Shown: one piece after another, positions 15,409 through 23,785 of the stretch | Layout of the letters: every line of letters starts with the position of its first letter | How positions within the stretch are numbered: the first letter of the stretch is position 1 | Source of the DNA: JAJZKE01 sp963762395 | Lineage (GTDB): Bacteria > Patescibacteriota > Saccharimonadia > Saccharimonadales > UBA4665 | Direction: 5' to 3' | Length of the DNA stretch: 31,152 bases | Assembly (NCBI GenBank): GCA_963762395.1 | Contig: CAVXKL010000002.1 | Span: 1 to 31,152, forward strand | Translations under genes and position numbers: made by a program | Notes under the pieces: model-generated | The model's input: the letters and a program-made list of their open reading frames with translations, nothing else | What the model was told of the DNA's origin: nothing | Database searches by the model: none

Positions 15409-15903
15409 CTAAACATCAAGATCATCAAGGTCTTCTAATTCTTTGCGGGTCTGAGATAAGCGATCTGAAGTTGTCCCTGTATCTTCTTCCGTTTCTGGTG
15501 GTGCAACTTCGGTGGTTTCCTCGGTAGTGTCTAGTGTGTCATCGTCTGCTGGAGCTTTAGAATTGTCGTCAGTACTATCCGTCTTACTATCTGTTGACGG
15601 TTGCGGATGAAAGGCTGGACGGTCATCGCTATATGAAGGTCTAGCATGCTCACCAATACCGTTATCTATAATCTTTAGATTGTACCTAGCATCATTTTTA
15701 GTACCTAAGGCTCTTAGAAGCGTTCTAATGCTTTGAGCGGTAGCACCTCTCTTACCGATTACTCTTCCTAGGTCTTCAGGATCAACCGTTAGTTCTAATA
15801 AGACTCCTTTCTCATCTATCCGTCTTTCGACTTTAACGCTGTCCGGTTTATTAACTAATGATTTGACAACAAACTCGACAAACTGTTCATCAATACTGCT
15901 CAT
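15409..15903 (-). CDS. KH-domain RNA-binding protein with acidic tail (KhpA-like)
   Basis: A 164-residue protein from MSSIDEQFVEF. I chose this ATG because AGGGGG lies nine bases upstream, whereas the earlier in-frame ATG includes that site. Residues 1-80 form a type II KH domain with the GxxG loop in GRVIGKRGATAQS, the RNA-contacting element of the KhpA/YlqC family located next to rpsP in many bacteria. KhpA partners with KhpB to bind small RNAs and influence elongation and division. The last 75 residues are an Asp/Glu/Thr-rich tail with no predicted fold, absent from the usual 75-80 residue KhpA. It lies 77 bp downstream of rpsP, and a terminator follows. Confidence 0.88.
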   Translation of the reverse strand: MSSIDEQFVEFVVKSLVNKPDSVKVERRIDEKGVLLELTVDPEDLGRVIGKRGATAQSIRTLLRALGTKNDARYNLKIIDNGIGEHARPSYSDDRPAFHPQPSTDSKTDSTDDNSKAPADDDTLDTTEETTEVAPPETEEDTGTTSDRLSQTRKELEDLDDLDV

Positions 15904-15980
15904 TTGGTAGTTCCCCCTTTTCTTCAAGTTCTAATTATATATCAAAAGACAATTTTAGGATGTTAATTTAGACAATTTAG

Positions 15981-16502
15981 TTACTTGTCTTCTGTGACTT
16001 CGGTGGTTTCAGTTTCTACTTCTGGTTCAGTTTCACTGGCTACTTCTTCTGGTTCTTCGGCTTGTTCAGTCGTTTCTGGTGTTTCCTTTTGGCTGTCTAC
16101 TTCAGATGCGGCTTCGGGAACTGTTTTTTCATTTTCTGGTTCTTCGGTTGGAGTTTTAGTGATTGGTTCCGCTGGTTTTTCTGGTTTTTCTGGAGCAGTT
16201 GAGCGACGTTTTTCAGGGTTTCTAACAGCTTTTTTAACGTCAGGGCTAAAGACAACCCATTTTGGCAGTTTGACACCTTGAGATTTAAGAAGACCGGCTA
16301 CTCTTTTAGAAGGCTGAGCCCCATTTTTTAGAAAAGTTTCAGCCTTTTCTTTATCTAATTTAATGTCTTTTGAGTGTGGATCGTAATGTCCCAGCCAGGC
16401 AACTTGCTTACCGCTGGTAGGAGATTTTCTGGAATCTTGGACTATTATTCGGAACATGGCGTGGCCACTGCGGCCGGTTCGTTGCAAACGGATAACTAAC
16501 AT
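15981..16502 (-). CDS. rpsP: Ribosomal protein bS16 with long acidic C-terminal extension
   Basis: A 173-residue protein. The first 90 residues are a recognisable S16 (MLVIRLQRTGR, HAMFRIIVQDSRKSP, LGHYDPHSK, ERA-like AQPSKRVAGLLKSQGV). This protein assembles early on the 5' domain of 16S rRNA. The remaining 80 residues are Glu/Pro/Thr-rich (PEKPEKPAEP, then runs of E, T and V) and look disordered. Typical S16 is 75-100 residues. A strong promoter precedes it, and the KH gene follows in the same transcript. Confidence 0.95.
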   Translation of the reverse strand: MLVIRLQRTGRSGHAMFRIIVQDSRKSPTSGKQVAWLGHYDPHSKDIKLDKEKAETFLKNGAQPSKRVAGLLKSQGVKLPKWVVFSPDVKKAVRNPEKRRSTAPEKPEKPAEPITKTPTEEPENEKTVPEAASEVDSQKETPETTEQAEEPEEVASETEPEVETETTEVTEDK

Positions 16503-16554
16503 TTAGTAATACTCTTACGCTCTTTCCCTTATATTAATCAAAACAGTCTTTGCT

Positions 16555-16583
16555 ATTCTACAGATTACCACCCCTTATGTCAA
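16555..16583 (-). promoter_or_regulatory. Strong sigma70 promoter for rpsP
   Basis: TTGACA (16578-16583), a 17-base spacer and TAGAAT (16555-16560) on the minus strand, in the gap between rnc and rpsP. The predicted leader is about 45 bases. Confidence 0.75.
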
Positions 16584-16590
16584 TTATTCT

Positions 16591-17295
16591 CTACTTCAAT
16601 GCTTTAAGGTAGTATTTTAGTGCTTGCTCGGCAGCATTTTGCTCTCCGTCCTGTTTTGAAGGACCGGTGCCTTGGCCTCTTAGTCGGTTGTTTACAAAGA
16701 CAGCGATGGTGAATGTTTTATCGTGATCCGGACCTTCTTCACTTATTACCCTATAAATTGGTGTGGCTGTTTCCTGACTTTGGGCAAGTTCCTGAAGATG
16801 GGATTTAGGATCCATCCAGGAACCATTGGCTAGGATGCTGCTAAATTTGGAAATTACGCTTTCATCAATGAACTGCTTAGCCCTGTCATAGCCTTGGTCA
16901 AGATAAAGAGCGCCAACAACAGCTTCAAAACAGTTAGCCAATATTTGTCTTCTGGCTCTTAGGCTACCGTGAGCTTCACCACGGCTTAGTCGAAGTAGTG
17001 GTTCAAAGCCGTATTTTTTAGCGGCTTCAGCTATACTTTCGGTTCTTACTAAGCTGCTTCGCCAGTTAGTCAGTATACCTTCAGGGTCATGATACTTGTC
17101 ATAAAGAAACTCAGTGACTACTAGTTCAAGGACGGCATCACCCAAGAACTCAAGCCGTTCGTTATGTGTTTTAACTGTTTGCTTATGCTCATTTAAGTAA
17201 GAACGATGAGTAAAAGCAGTGATCAACAGATTAATATCTTTAAAATCTGCCCTTAGTTTGTCTTTCGCGAAAGTCAGATATCCAGAAGTGTCCAT
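16591..17295 (-). CDS. rnc: Ribonuclease III
   Basis: A 234-residue dsRNA-specific endonuclease that matures rRNA and processes structured transcripts. The catalytic domain has the signature NERLEFLGDAVLEL (45-58) with acidic metal ligands E49 and D53, and the second acidic site E124 in NCFEAVVGALYLD. A double-stranded RNA-binding domain spans about 162-232 and ends GPSKQDGEQNAAEQALKYYL. The length matches the bacterial norm. It starts 7 bases after the Nudix gene stop, so nusB, nudix and rnc form one unit. Confidence 0.96.
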   Translation of the reverse strand: MDTSGYLTFAKDKLRADFKDINLLITAFTHRSYLNEHKQTVKTHNERLEFLGDAVLELVVTEFLYDKYHDPEGILTNWRSSLVRTESIAEAAKKYGFEPLLRLSRGEAHGSLRARRQILANCFEAVVGALYLDQGYDRAKQFIDESVISKFSSILANGSWMDPKSHLQELAQSQETATPIYRVISEEGPDHDKTFTIAVFVNNRLRGQGTGPSKQDGEQNAAEQALKYYLKALK

Positions 17296-17302
17296 AGTGG
17301 TC

Positions 17303-17797
17303 TTAAAACTTACCTTCCCGTATCTTTTTCATAGCTATTAATATTAGTTTGCCGATATCGTCATAGGCTATCAGATCAACTGCTTCAGTAGCTGGCAGCC
17401 AGCGGATGTCGTTTAGCCAGTCTTCGGGATGAAGCTTGTTGGTGTTTCCTTTGCCTTCGACTAACCAGATATGCATGGTCATAAGAACCAGAGCATGTCC
17501 GCGGCGGTATCTAAAGTTAACCTTGCCTAGCCAAGATAATACTTCCATATCTTGAAGACCTGTTTCTTCTCGGATTTCACGCTCTGCAGTAGCACCGGGT
17601 TCTTCACCTAGTTCAACATGGCCTTTTGGTATAGTCCAGCGTTCTTTAGCATCTTTAATAAGCAGTATTTCGACTTTATCGTCTTTCTTCCTATAAACCA
17701 CACCGCCGGAGGTTGTTTCTCTAACTACTTCGGAAATAACTGGCCGTCTTTTATGAACAAGCTCCTTTATTCCTTTTATTGGTCGGGGTTTTTTCAT
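17303..17797 (-). CDS. Nudix hydrolase
   Basis: A 164-residue pyrophosphohydrolase of the Nudix superfamily. The Nudix box at 59-81 is perfect: G59, E65, then R73-E74-I75, E77-E78 and G80-L81. It follows the strand WTIPKGHVELGEE. Such enzymes cleave nucleoside diphosphate-X compounds (NTPs, diadenosine polyphosphates, sugar nucleotides or mRNA caps). The substrate cannot be told from the sequence, though the VVYRKKDDKVEILLI beginning resembles the Ap4A hydrolase/MutT-like group. The start overlaps the nusB stop by four bases (ATGA), so the two are translationally coupled, and rnc follows. Confidence 0.92.
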   Translation of the reverse strand: MKKPRPIKGIKELVHKRRPVISEVVRETTSGGVVYRKKDDKVEILLIKDAKERWTIPKGHVELGEEPGATAEREIREETGLQDMEVLSWLGKVNFRYRRGHALVLMTMHIWLVEGKGNTNKLHPEDWLNDIRWLPATEAVDLIAYDDIGKLILIAMKKIREGKF

Positions 17798-18282
17798 TTT
17801 TTAGCCTTTTTAACTTTCGGCTTAGCCTTTTTTGATGATTTTTTAGGCTTTTCTTCTTCTTGAATATTTTTATATATAGTGCCTAGAACGCCATTTATAA
17901 ACCTGGAGGAGTTATCGCCGCCAAAAGCCTTAGCCAGTTCAACGGCTTCATTAATAACTACTTTGACGGGCGTATCTTTATGGTAGGTTAATTCATATAG
18001 CCCCATCCTTAGGATGATCCTGTCCATTCTAGATATCTGGTCAATGGGCCATTCAGGGGCAATTGGCTGCAGTTGAGCATCTAGGTAAGATGCCTTTTTA
18101 TCTACGCCTTTAACTAATTTGACAATAAAGTCAGTATCTTCAACCATGCCTCTGTAACGGCTAATGTTCCTATCTAGGACTTCATCAAGGTTAAACTTCT
18201 TATCTTCAGCATCAAGACGAAATTCTTCTTCATATAACGTCTGAAAGGCTATTATTCGTCCTAAGTGTCTATTGGATGCCAT
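17794..18282 (-). CDS. nusB: Transcription antitermination factor NusB
   Basis: A 162-residue all-helical protein. With NusE (S10) it binds boxA of rRNA leaders and prevents premature termination of rRNA transcripts. It starts MASNRHLGRIIAFQTLYEEEF. The C-terminal half carries the typical segments PEWPIDQISRMDRIILRMGL, YELTYHKDTPVKVVINEAVELAK and SSRFINGVLGTIY. The last 20 residues are a Lys-rich tail beyond the usual fold. AGGGG precedes the ATG. It heads the nusB-nudix-rnc operon, downstream of rpmF. Confidence 0.95.
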   Translation of the reverse strand: MASNRHLGRIIAFQTLYEEEFRLDAEDKKFNLDEVLDRNISRYRGMVEDTDFIVKLVKGVDKKASYLDAQLQPIAPEWPIDQISRMDRIILRMGLYELTYHKDTPVKVVINEAVELAKAFGGDNSSRFINGVLGTIYKNIQEEEKPKKSSKKAKPKVKKAKK

Positions 18283-18345
18283 ATTAATCCCCTTTCTTCG
18301 AGACTTATTGCTCTAAAGGTCAAGGTAGCTTACTTTTTAAAGCTC

Positions 18346-18501
18346 TTATGCTGGTTTAGCTGGCTTCTTGCCTGTTTCTTTTAGGGTAGTCTTAACTTTA
18401 ATTGGTGATTTAGCATTAACTCGTCTAGCCAGTTCAATCACTAAATGGCTGCGGCGGCTGCCAGTCCGTCTAGGACTAGTTCGTTTTTTGGGCTTACCCA
18501 T
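18346..18501 (-). CDS. rpmF: Ribosomal protein bL32
   Basis: A 51-residue gene. The translation begins MGKPKKRTSPRRTGSRRSHL, matching the conserved Pro-Lys-Lys/Arg-Arg-Thr-Ser start and the RRSH motif of L32. The rest is VIELARRVNAK and a Lys/Pro-rich end. No zinc-binding cysteines are present, so this is the Cys-free form. AAGGAG lies 10 bases before the ATG. L32 is a late-assembling component of the large subunit. It is the first gene of the rpmF-nusB-nudix-rnc run. Confidence 0.88.
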   Translation of the reverse strand: MGKPKKRTSPRRTGSRRSHLVIELARRVNAKSPIKVKTTLKETGKKPAKPA

Positions 18502-18548
18502 ATATACCTTGCTCCTTTTTGCTGTTAGGATGCTTAAACTTCTCTCTC

Positions 18549-18577
18549 ATTATATCTAAGAATGACAGGTAATTAAA
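18549..18577 (-). promoter_or_regulatory. Promoter for rpmF
   Basis: A perfect TATAAT at 18549-18554, a 17-base spacer and TTTAAT at 18572-18577 on the minus strand, about 45 bases before the rpmF ATG. Confidence 0.6.
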
Positions 18578-18594
18578 GATTATCTATATGTTGA

Positions 18595-21054
18595 CTAATT
18601 AGTAACAATATTTATTAACTTGTCAGGAACAAAGACAACTTTAGTAACTTCCTTATTTTCAATGTGTTTTTTAACTATTTTGTCTGACAATGCTTCCTTT
18701 TCAGTTTCATCTTTTGATGTGCCTGGTTTCAGCTCAAGTTTGGCTCTTAATTTACCGTTAACCTGAACAATAACTGGGATTGTATCCGCAATTAGGTATT
18801 TATCTTCCCATTTAGGCCAAGTGTCTATATGGACAGTCTGACTATGGTCAAGTTGCTGCCATAGTTCTTCGGCAATGTGAGGAGCGAATGGGGCGGTGCA
18901 GGCAACCATTGTTTCTAGTGCCTCCTGCCAGTCTTTGTTCTTCTTCAAATGCTTAATCTTGAGCTTATATAGGTCATTTAGAGCGGTCATGATAGCCGAA
19001 ATGGCGGTGTTATATCGGTTATTTTCAATATCTTCAGTGACTTTCTTAATCATCGGGTTAATAACCCTTTTAAGATCGAGGCTAATTTCAGGGGTTAAAT
19101 CACCTTCACTTGCTTCAGAGTATTCGTAAACTAGATTCCATAGCCTATTTAAGAATCTGTATGCTCCCGGGACACCTTTTGGATCCCACTTGACCCAAAT
19201 TTCCAGTGGTGCAGCAAACATTAAATAGATTCTTAGAGCGTCAGCGCCGTAACCGCTGGCGATTATTTCTAGCGGATCAACACCGTTACCTTTGCTTTTA
19301 GAGAACATTGTGCCGTCATGAGCCGTTATCTTACCGTTAAACAAGAATTGTTTGAATGGTTCTGGTTCGTTAACTAGACCTATTTTAGCGAAGAAGCGGG
19401 CCAGGAAGCGAGCATATAAAAGATGGGCCGTAGTGTGATCGGCACCGTTATAGAAATCAATTGGTTCCCATTTTTTAACTATATCGGGGTCAAAGATCTT
19501 TTGCTGGTTATGAGGATCAAAATACCTGTACATATACCAGCTGCTGTCTATATATGTATCTAGGGTGTCTGTTTCTCTTTCAGCCTGGCCGCCGCATTTA
19601 GGACAGTCTACTTTAAACCAGTCTTCGGCCCTTGCCAGCGCGCTACGGCCATCCCCCGTTGGATGATAGTCCGCTATTTCCGGCAAGATAACCGGCAAGT
19701 CTTTTTCGGGTACTAATACCGGACCGCACTTTGGACAATGGATTATTGGGATTGGCGATCCCCAGTAGCGCTGACGGCTGACGCTCCAATCAAGCATGCG
19801 GTAGTTAATCTTTTTGTGTCCTACGCCTAGCTTAACTAGCTTATCGAGGATTTTCTCTCTTGCCTCTTTAAAAGTCAGGTCATTAAATTCATCAGAGTGA
19901 GAAAGGGTGTATTTTGTCGGTGCTGCTTTAATAAGAGCATAAGAAATAAACTCCTGCTTTTTTGTAATATATATAATGTCTAGCTTATTCTTCAGGGCAA
20001 ATTCATAGTCTCTTTCGTCGCTGCCTGGAACAGCCATGATAGCACCAGTGCCATAGCCCTCTAAGACATAGTCGGCTACCCAAATTGGTATTTGTTTACC
20101 GCTTAACGGATGAATAGTATAGCTGCCGGTAAAGACACCTGTCTTATTTTTACCGGCCTGACGATCTACTTCGGTCTTCTTTTCGGCATCAACTATGTAA
20201 GCGTTAACTTCATCTTTATGCTCTTTGGTGGTTAGTTTATCTACTAAATTGTGTTCTGGAGCTAGAACCATAAAGGTAGCGCCGTAAATGGTGTCGTGGG
20301 CAGTAGTAAAGACTTTAATCACCTCTTCATGATCTATAACCTTAAAGTCTATTTCAGCACCAACGCTTTTACCTATCCAGTTTCTTTGGGCTAATTTAAC
20401 ACTTTCAGACCAGTCCAGATCGTCTATTGCTTCAAGAAGCTCATCAGCGTAATCAGTTATTTTAAAGAACCACTGTTTAACTTCTCTTTTAGTAACAAGC
20501 GGATCACTCGGGCTATCATGGCGCCAGCATTTACCGTCAATCACTTGTTCGTTGGCTAGAACTGTTTTGTCTATATCGCACCACCACTGAAGTCTTGAAG
20601 CCGTGTATACCAGACCATGTTTAAATAACTCTTCAAATATCCATTGAGTCCATTTGTAGTATTCGGGCAGATGAGTAGAAATTTCTTTCTCCCAGTCATT
20701 GCTCCAGCCCATTGCCTTATATTGTTTGTGATACAGGGGAATTATCTGGGCCATGCTAACCTGTGGCGAGACACCAGATTTTAGGGCGTAGTTTTCAGCC
20801 GGTAGCCCAAAAGCATCCCAGCCGACCGGATGATAGCTTTCTAGTCCCTGTTGTCTTTTAAATCTAGACTTTACATCAGATATGGTGTAGTTCATGGCAT
20901 GCCCTATATGGATACCTGATCCAGAGGGGTAATTAAACATACTCATGGCAATGTATTTGGGTTTTTTAGAATTTAGATTGGTGGTGTATACCCCAGTCTC
21001 TTCCCAAATACCCTGCCATTTCGGCTCAATCTCCGACGGTATATATTTCTTCAT
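18595..21054 (-). CDS. leuS: Leucyl-tRNA synthetase
   Basis: An 819-residue class I synthetase that charges tRNA-Leu. The HIGH motif is at 49-52 (GIHIGHAMNY) and the KMSKS loop at 583-589 reads MFSKSKG, with Phe replacing the usual Met. The CP1 editing domain (about 225-420) keeps the threonine-rich region TTAHDTIYGATFMVLAPEH at 250-268 and the aspartate of GTGAIMAVPGSDERD (335-349). The usual AHDERD there has become GSDERD. Paired cysteines CPKCG (441-444 and 485-488) suggest zinc sites. Length is slightly below the 850-870 of Escherichia coli-type enzymes. An AT-rich gap of about 60 bp separates it from ddl, so it may have its own promoter. Confidence 0.97.
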   Translation of the reverse strand: MKKYIPSEIEPKWQGIWEETGVYTTNLNSKKPKYIAMSMFNYPSGSGIHIGHAMNYTISDVKSRFKRQQGLESYHPVGWDAFGLPAENYALKSGVSPQVSMAQIIPLYHKQYKAMGWSNDWEKEISTHLPEYYKWTQWIFEELFKHGLVYTASRLQWWCDIDKTVLANEQVIDGKCWRHDSPSDPLVTKREVKQWFFKITDYADELLEAIDDLDWSESVKLAQRNWIGKSVGAEIDFKVIDHEEVIKVFTTAHDTIYGATFMVLAPEHNLVDKLTTKEHKDEVNAYIVDAEKKTEVDRQAGKNKTGVFTGSYTIHPLSGKQIPIWVADYVLEGYGTGAIMAVPGSDERDYEFALKNKLDIIYITKKQEFISYALIKAAPTKYTLSHSDEFNDLTFKEAREKILDKLVKLGVGHKKINYRMLDWSVSRQRYWGSPIPIIHCPKCGPVLVPEKDLPVILPEIADYHPTGDGRSALARAEDWFKVDCPKCGGQAERETDTLDTYIDSSWYMYRYFDPHNQQKIFDPDIVKKWEPIDFYNGADHTTAHLLYARFLARFFAKIGLVNEPEPFKQFLFNGKITAHDGTMFSKSKGNGVDPLEIIASGYGADALRIYLMFAAPLEIWVKWDPKGVPGAYRFLNRLWNLVYEYSEASEGDLTPEISLDLKRVINPMIKKVTEDIENNRYNTAISAIMTALNDLYKLKIKHLKKNKDWQEALETMVACTAPFAPHIAEELWQQLDHSQTVHIDTWPKWEDKYLIADTIPVIVQVNGKLRAKLELKPGTSKDETEKEALSDKIVKKHIENKEVTKVVFVPDKLINIVTN

Positions 21055-21116
21055 TATGTCTCTAGTTTAATCTAAACTATATTATTACGTACTATATTCT
21101 TTTGCTATAACTAAGA

Positions 21117-22277
21117 TTAAAACTGTTTAAGGTAGTTGGTATTAAATGAAGTGGTAAGAACTTTTTTAGCGTTAAAGCGCTCAGTGGCATAGCTAATTAG
21201 CTTATTAACTAACTCAACATTAGAGATACCGGCTTTAACCCAGTTATGGGCGTAGAGACCACCAGGCAGCGGGTTTACTTCATTAAAATAAACAGTCTCT
21301 GTTTTAGTATCTATCAACATATCTACCCGAGATATGCCGCTTAGGCCAAAGATTTTATATATATCCAGACCTGTTTTTTCAGCTTTAGCATATAGATCTT
21401 TATCTAAATTAGCTGGTATTTGACTATACCCTTGAGAGCCTTTTGTCCCTTTGCCGTTCTTTTTACCGCCTTTTAAATATTTGGTGTCAAAGTCAAAGAA
21501 GTCTTCCGGTTTAGTTAGGGGCTTTTCAAGAAGTGCCGGGACTGGGTTCTCGTTACCCATTATTGGCAGGGTAACTTCAATTAGGTTTTGTACTTCTTCT
21601 TCAATAATTACTTGATCATCATAATGGGCAGCTACTTCAAGGGCGTTAGCTAGCTCAGAGTCGTTTACAGCTCTTGAAATACCGATGCTTGAGCCCAAAT
21701 GAGTTGGTTTTACAAATAAAGGATAAGTTAGTTTAGCATTAACTTCTTTTAGGACTTTAGCTGGTTCTTGTTCGATTTCTGCTTTAGTGGCAAAAATGTA
21801 TTTAGTTACTGGTATATGGTTATCTTCAGCTAATTGTTTAGCAGTTAGCTTATTCATGGCAATGGCACTGGCTGCCTGGCCGCAGCCGACGTATGGTACA
21901 CCGGCAAGATCAAGCAGGCCCATGAGAGCGCCATCTTCTCCGTAAGTACCATGCATTGATGGGAAGACTATATCAACCCGTATGTATTTCTTGCGTCCAG
22001 CAATACTGCTAGCTTTCACTATCTTTAATCCGCCATCTAGCTCCAGGCTAATAGGTTTCAAATGATCTAATAGATCGGTAATGTCGCCTGATGTATAGAC
22101 AGATATATCTTTTAATTTATCATCTGAATACCAAGCACCACTCTTAGTTATATAGACCGGTACAACGATATATTTCCTAGTTAGTTCCAGGGGTTTAATA
22201 ATACTGGCAAGAGCCGTGATGATAGATATGTCATGCTCGGCTGATCGCCCGCCAAAGATAACTGCAACTGTATCCAT
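21117..22277 (-). CDS. ddl: D-alanine--D-alanine ligase
   Basis: A 386-residue ATP-grasp ligase that joins two D-alanines for the peptidoglycan stem peptide. The N-terminus MDTVAVIFGGRSAEHDISI carries the first D-Ala-binding glutamate. FVKPTHLGSSIGISR and VIIEEEV form the ATP-binding part, and SRVDMLIDTKTETVYFNEVN and PLPGG form the C-terminal catalytic lobe. A Gly/Lys-rich insertion (KGGKKNGKGTKGSQG) replaces the short omega-loop segment after FDFDTKYL. I start at the ATG at 22277; a GTG six bases earlier is possible and neither has a clear Shine-Dalgarno. Its product is the substrate of MurF, encoded just upstream. Confidence 0.96.
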   Translation of the reverse strand: MDTVAVIFGGRSAEHDISIITALASIIKPLELTRKYIVVPVYITKSGAWYSDDKLKDISVYTSGDITDLLDHLKPISLELDGGLKIVKASSIAGRKKYIRVDIVFPSMHGTYGEDGALMGLLDLAGVPYVGCGQAASAIAMNKLTAKQLAEDNHIPVTKYIFATKAEIEQEPAKVLKEVNAKLTYPLFVKPTHLGSSIGISRAVNDSELANALEVAAHYDDQVIIEEEVQNLIEVTLPIMGNENPVPALLEKPLTKPEDFFDFDTKYLKGGKKNGKGTKGSQGYSQIPANLDKDLYAKAEKTGLDIYKIFGLSGISRVDMLIDTKTETVYFNEVNPLPGGLYAHNWVKAGISNVELVNKLISYATERFNAKKVLTTSFNTNYLKQF

Positions 22278-22330
22278 AAGCACATATTAGCGAGATTACT
22301 GCAATTAGGCAAAACAATTGTTAGCTACAA

Positions 22331-23785
22331 TTAAATGTAATTGTCGGTCCAGTCGTTTTGCATCAAGATTAGATCACCATTAGCTAGGAAGCCGGCAATA
22401 TTTGTGTAGAAGAGCAGGGGATCAGTCCGTCTGTCTATCTGCCCTTTATAACCTGCTTCTTTAAGACCTTTAATGATATACTTTGTTACCGAGTTTTCCA
22501 TTAAAACGACAGTATCTGGAGCAGCGTCGGCTATTAAAGTACCTACATCTTCATGAATCTTGCCTGTTTCCCTGCCTTGATCGACTAAACCTGGCGTAAC
22601 ATACGTCTTTCTTTTAGCATCGAGCTCTTTAAGAAGAGCTGTACCTGCTTTTATACCTTCCAGGTTGCCATTGTATGTATCATCGATGACCCAGGCGCCA
22701 TTTAAGGTATATGGCTGCATTCGATGTTCATACGGTTTAACTTTTTTTACACCTTCTTCTATTTGCTCAAAAGTTAGACCTAAGTTATGGGCAATAGCAG
22801 CAGTTAGGGCAATTGGGCCAATTTGGTGTCGACCAACTAAGTCGCTAGACAAATTAAGGCTCTCCTTGCCTTTCGTAAGTTTAAATTTAAGTCCAGTAAT
22901 GTCACTTTTAACGTCTGAGACCTGCCAGCCTAAAGCGCCGTCACGGTCATATGTGGCCATGCCTTCTTTAACACGCTTAGCAGCTTCAGGTGATTCCTTA
23001 TTGACGTAGATCTTATTTAAAGGGACGACAAAGCCAGAAAGACTAAATATATCTTCAGCTGCCCTGTCTAGTGTCTTATATCTGTCTAAATGAGCTGGTG
23101 CTATGCCGGTAATAACAGCTAAGTCTGGTTTTAGGGTGTCGCTAAACCGAGCTACATCACCTGGCCCGCCTTCACCAAACTCGACGATTATTATATCTTC
23201 TTTGCCGCTTAGGGACTTAGCGAAGGCGTAGTGAGACATGGCAACGTTCTTATTGGCCGGGGTTGCGGCTACTTTTTTGCCTTCAGAAAGAACAGTGTTT
23301 AGCATTTCTTTAATTGAAGTTTTACCGTAACTGCCGGCGATCGCTATTTTGGTAGCTTTTGTTTTAGCAAAAATCCGTTTAGAAGCTTCAACTGCTTTTT
23401 GCTCTTTCGGTTTTATTATCACCTCCCGGGCAGCAAATACTGGCAAACAAATAAGATGGGACCAGACAACTGGAAAGGCAAGTATGGTAGCCAGACCGTA
23501 AGACCAGCCAAAATACACCGTGCCAGTAAAAGATAGGATGATTAAGACGATACCAGCTGCTATTTCAAGAAGAATGCCTAAATCTAGGGTTAACAATATT
23601 AACTGGGCAACTTCTGTTTTATCTAGTTCCCGGCGATTTCTAATTTTAGAGAAGTCTTTTGCCTGCCAGAGCCACTTAATATACGGCCATACCTTATACT
23701 CGGTACTTTGGAGCATGTAGGTTATGGTTTTGGGAAATTCTAAAGAGTAAAAGGCTCGTGTAGTATTTAGCGTTCTTCTGATCAT
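22331..23785 (-). CDS. murF: MurF-type Mur ligase with membrane N-terminus
   Basis: A 484-residue Mur ligase that would add D-Ala-D-Ala to UDP-MurNAc-tripeptide. The ATP loop is IAGSYGKTSIKEML (149-162). The central domain includes NVAMSHYAFAK, VEFGEGGPGDV, and IAPAHLDRY near 228. The C-terminal domain has YEHRMQPY and DDTYNGNLEGIKAG. Residues 1-140 are unlike the UDP-binding domain of classical MurF: they hold two or more hydrophobic spans (about 60-120), so the enzyme is predicted to be membrane-bound. The gene overlaps the upstream hydrolase by ATGA and is followed by ddl, consistent with consecutive pathway steps. A MurT-like or other Mur ligase role cannot be excluded. Confidence 0.85.
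   Translation of the reverse strand: MIRRTLNTTRAFYSLEFPKTITYMLQSTEYKVWPYIKWLWQAKDFSKIRNRRELDKTEVAQLILLTLDLGILLEIAAGIVLIILSFTGTVYFGWSYGLATILAFPVVWSHLICLPVFAAREVIIKPKEQKAVEASKRIFAKTKATKIAIAGSYGKTSIKEMLNTVLSEGKKVAATPANKNVAMSHYAFAKSLSGKEDIIIVEFGEGGPGDVARFSDTLKPDLAVITGIAPAHLDRYKTLDRAAEDIFSLSGFVVPLNKIYVNKESPEAAKRVKEGMATYDRDGALGWQVSDVKSDITGLKFKLTKGKESLNLSSDLVGRHQIGPIALTAAIAHNLGLTFEQIEEGVKKVKPYEHRMQPYTLNGAWVIDDTYNGNLEGIKAGTALLKELDAKRKTYVTPGLVDQGRETGKIHEDVGTLIADAAPDTVVLMENSVTKYIIKGLKEAGYKGQIDRRTDPLLFYTNIAGFLANGDLILMQNDWTDNYI

Noticed and set aside
15985..16281. Plus-strand Ser/Val-rich 98-residue frame
   Set aside because: Antisense of the acidic Glu/Thr-rich tail of S16; the low-complexity codons produce it.
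18368..18559. Plus-strand 63-residue frame between nusB and leuS
   Set aside because: The opposite strand encodes ribosomal protein L32, with a Shine-Dalgarno and promoter.
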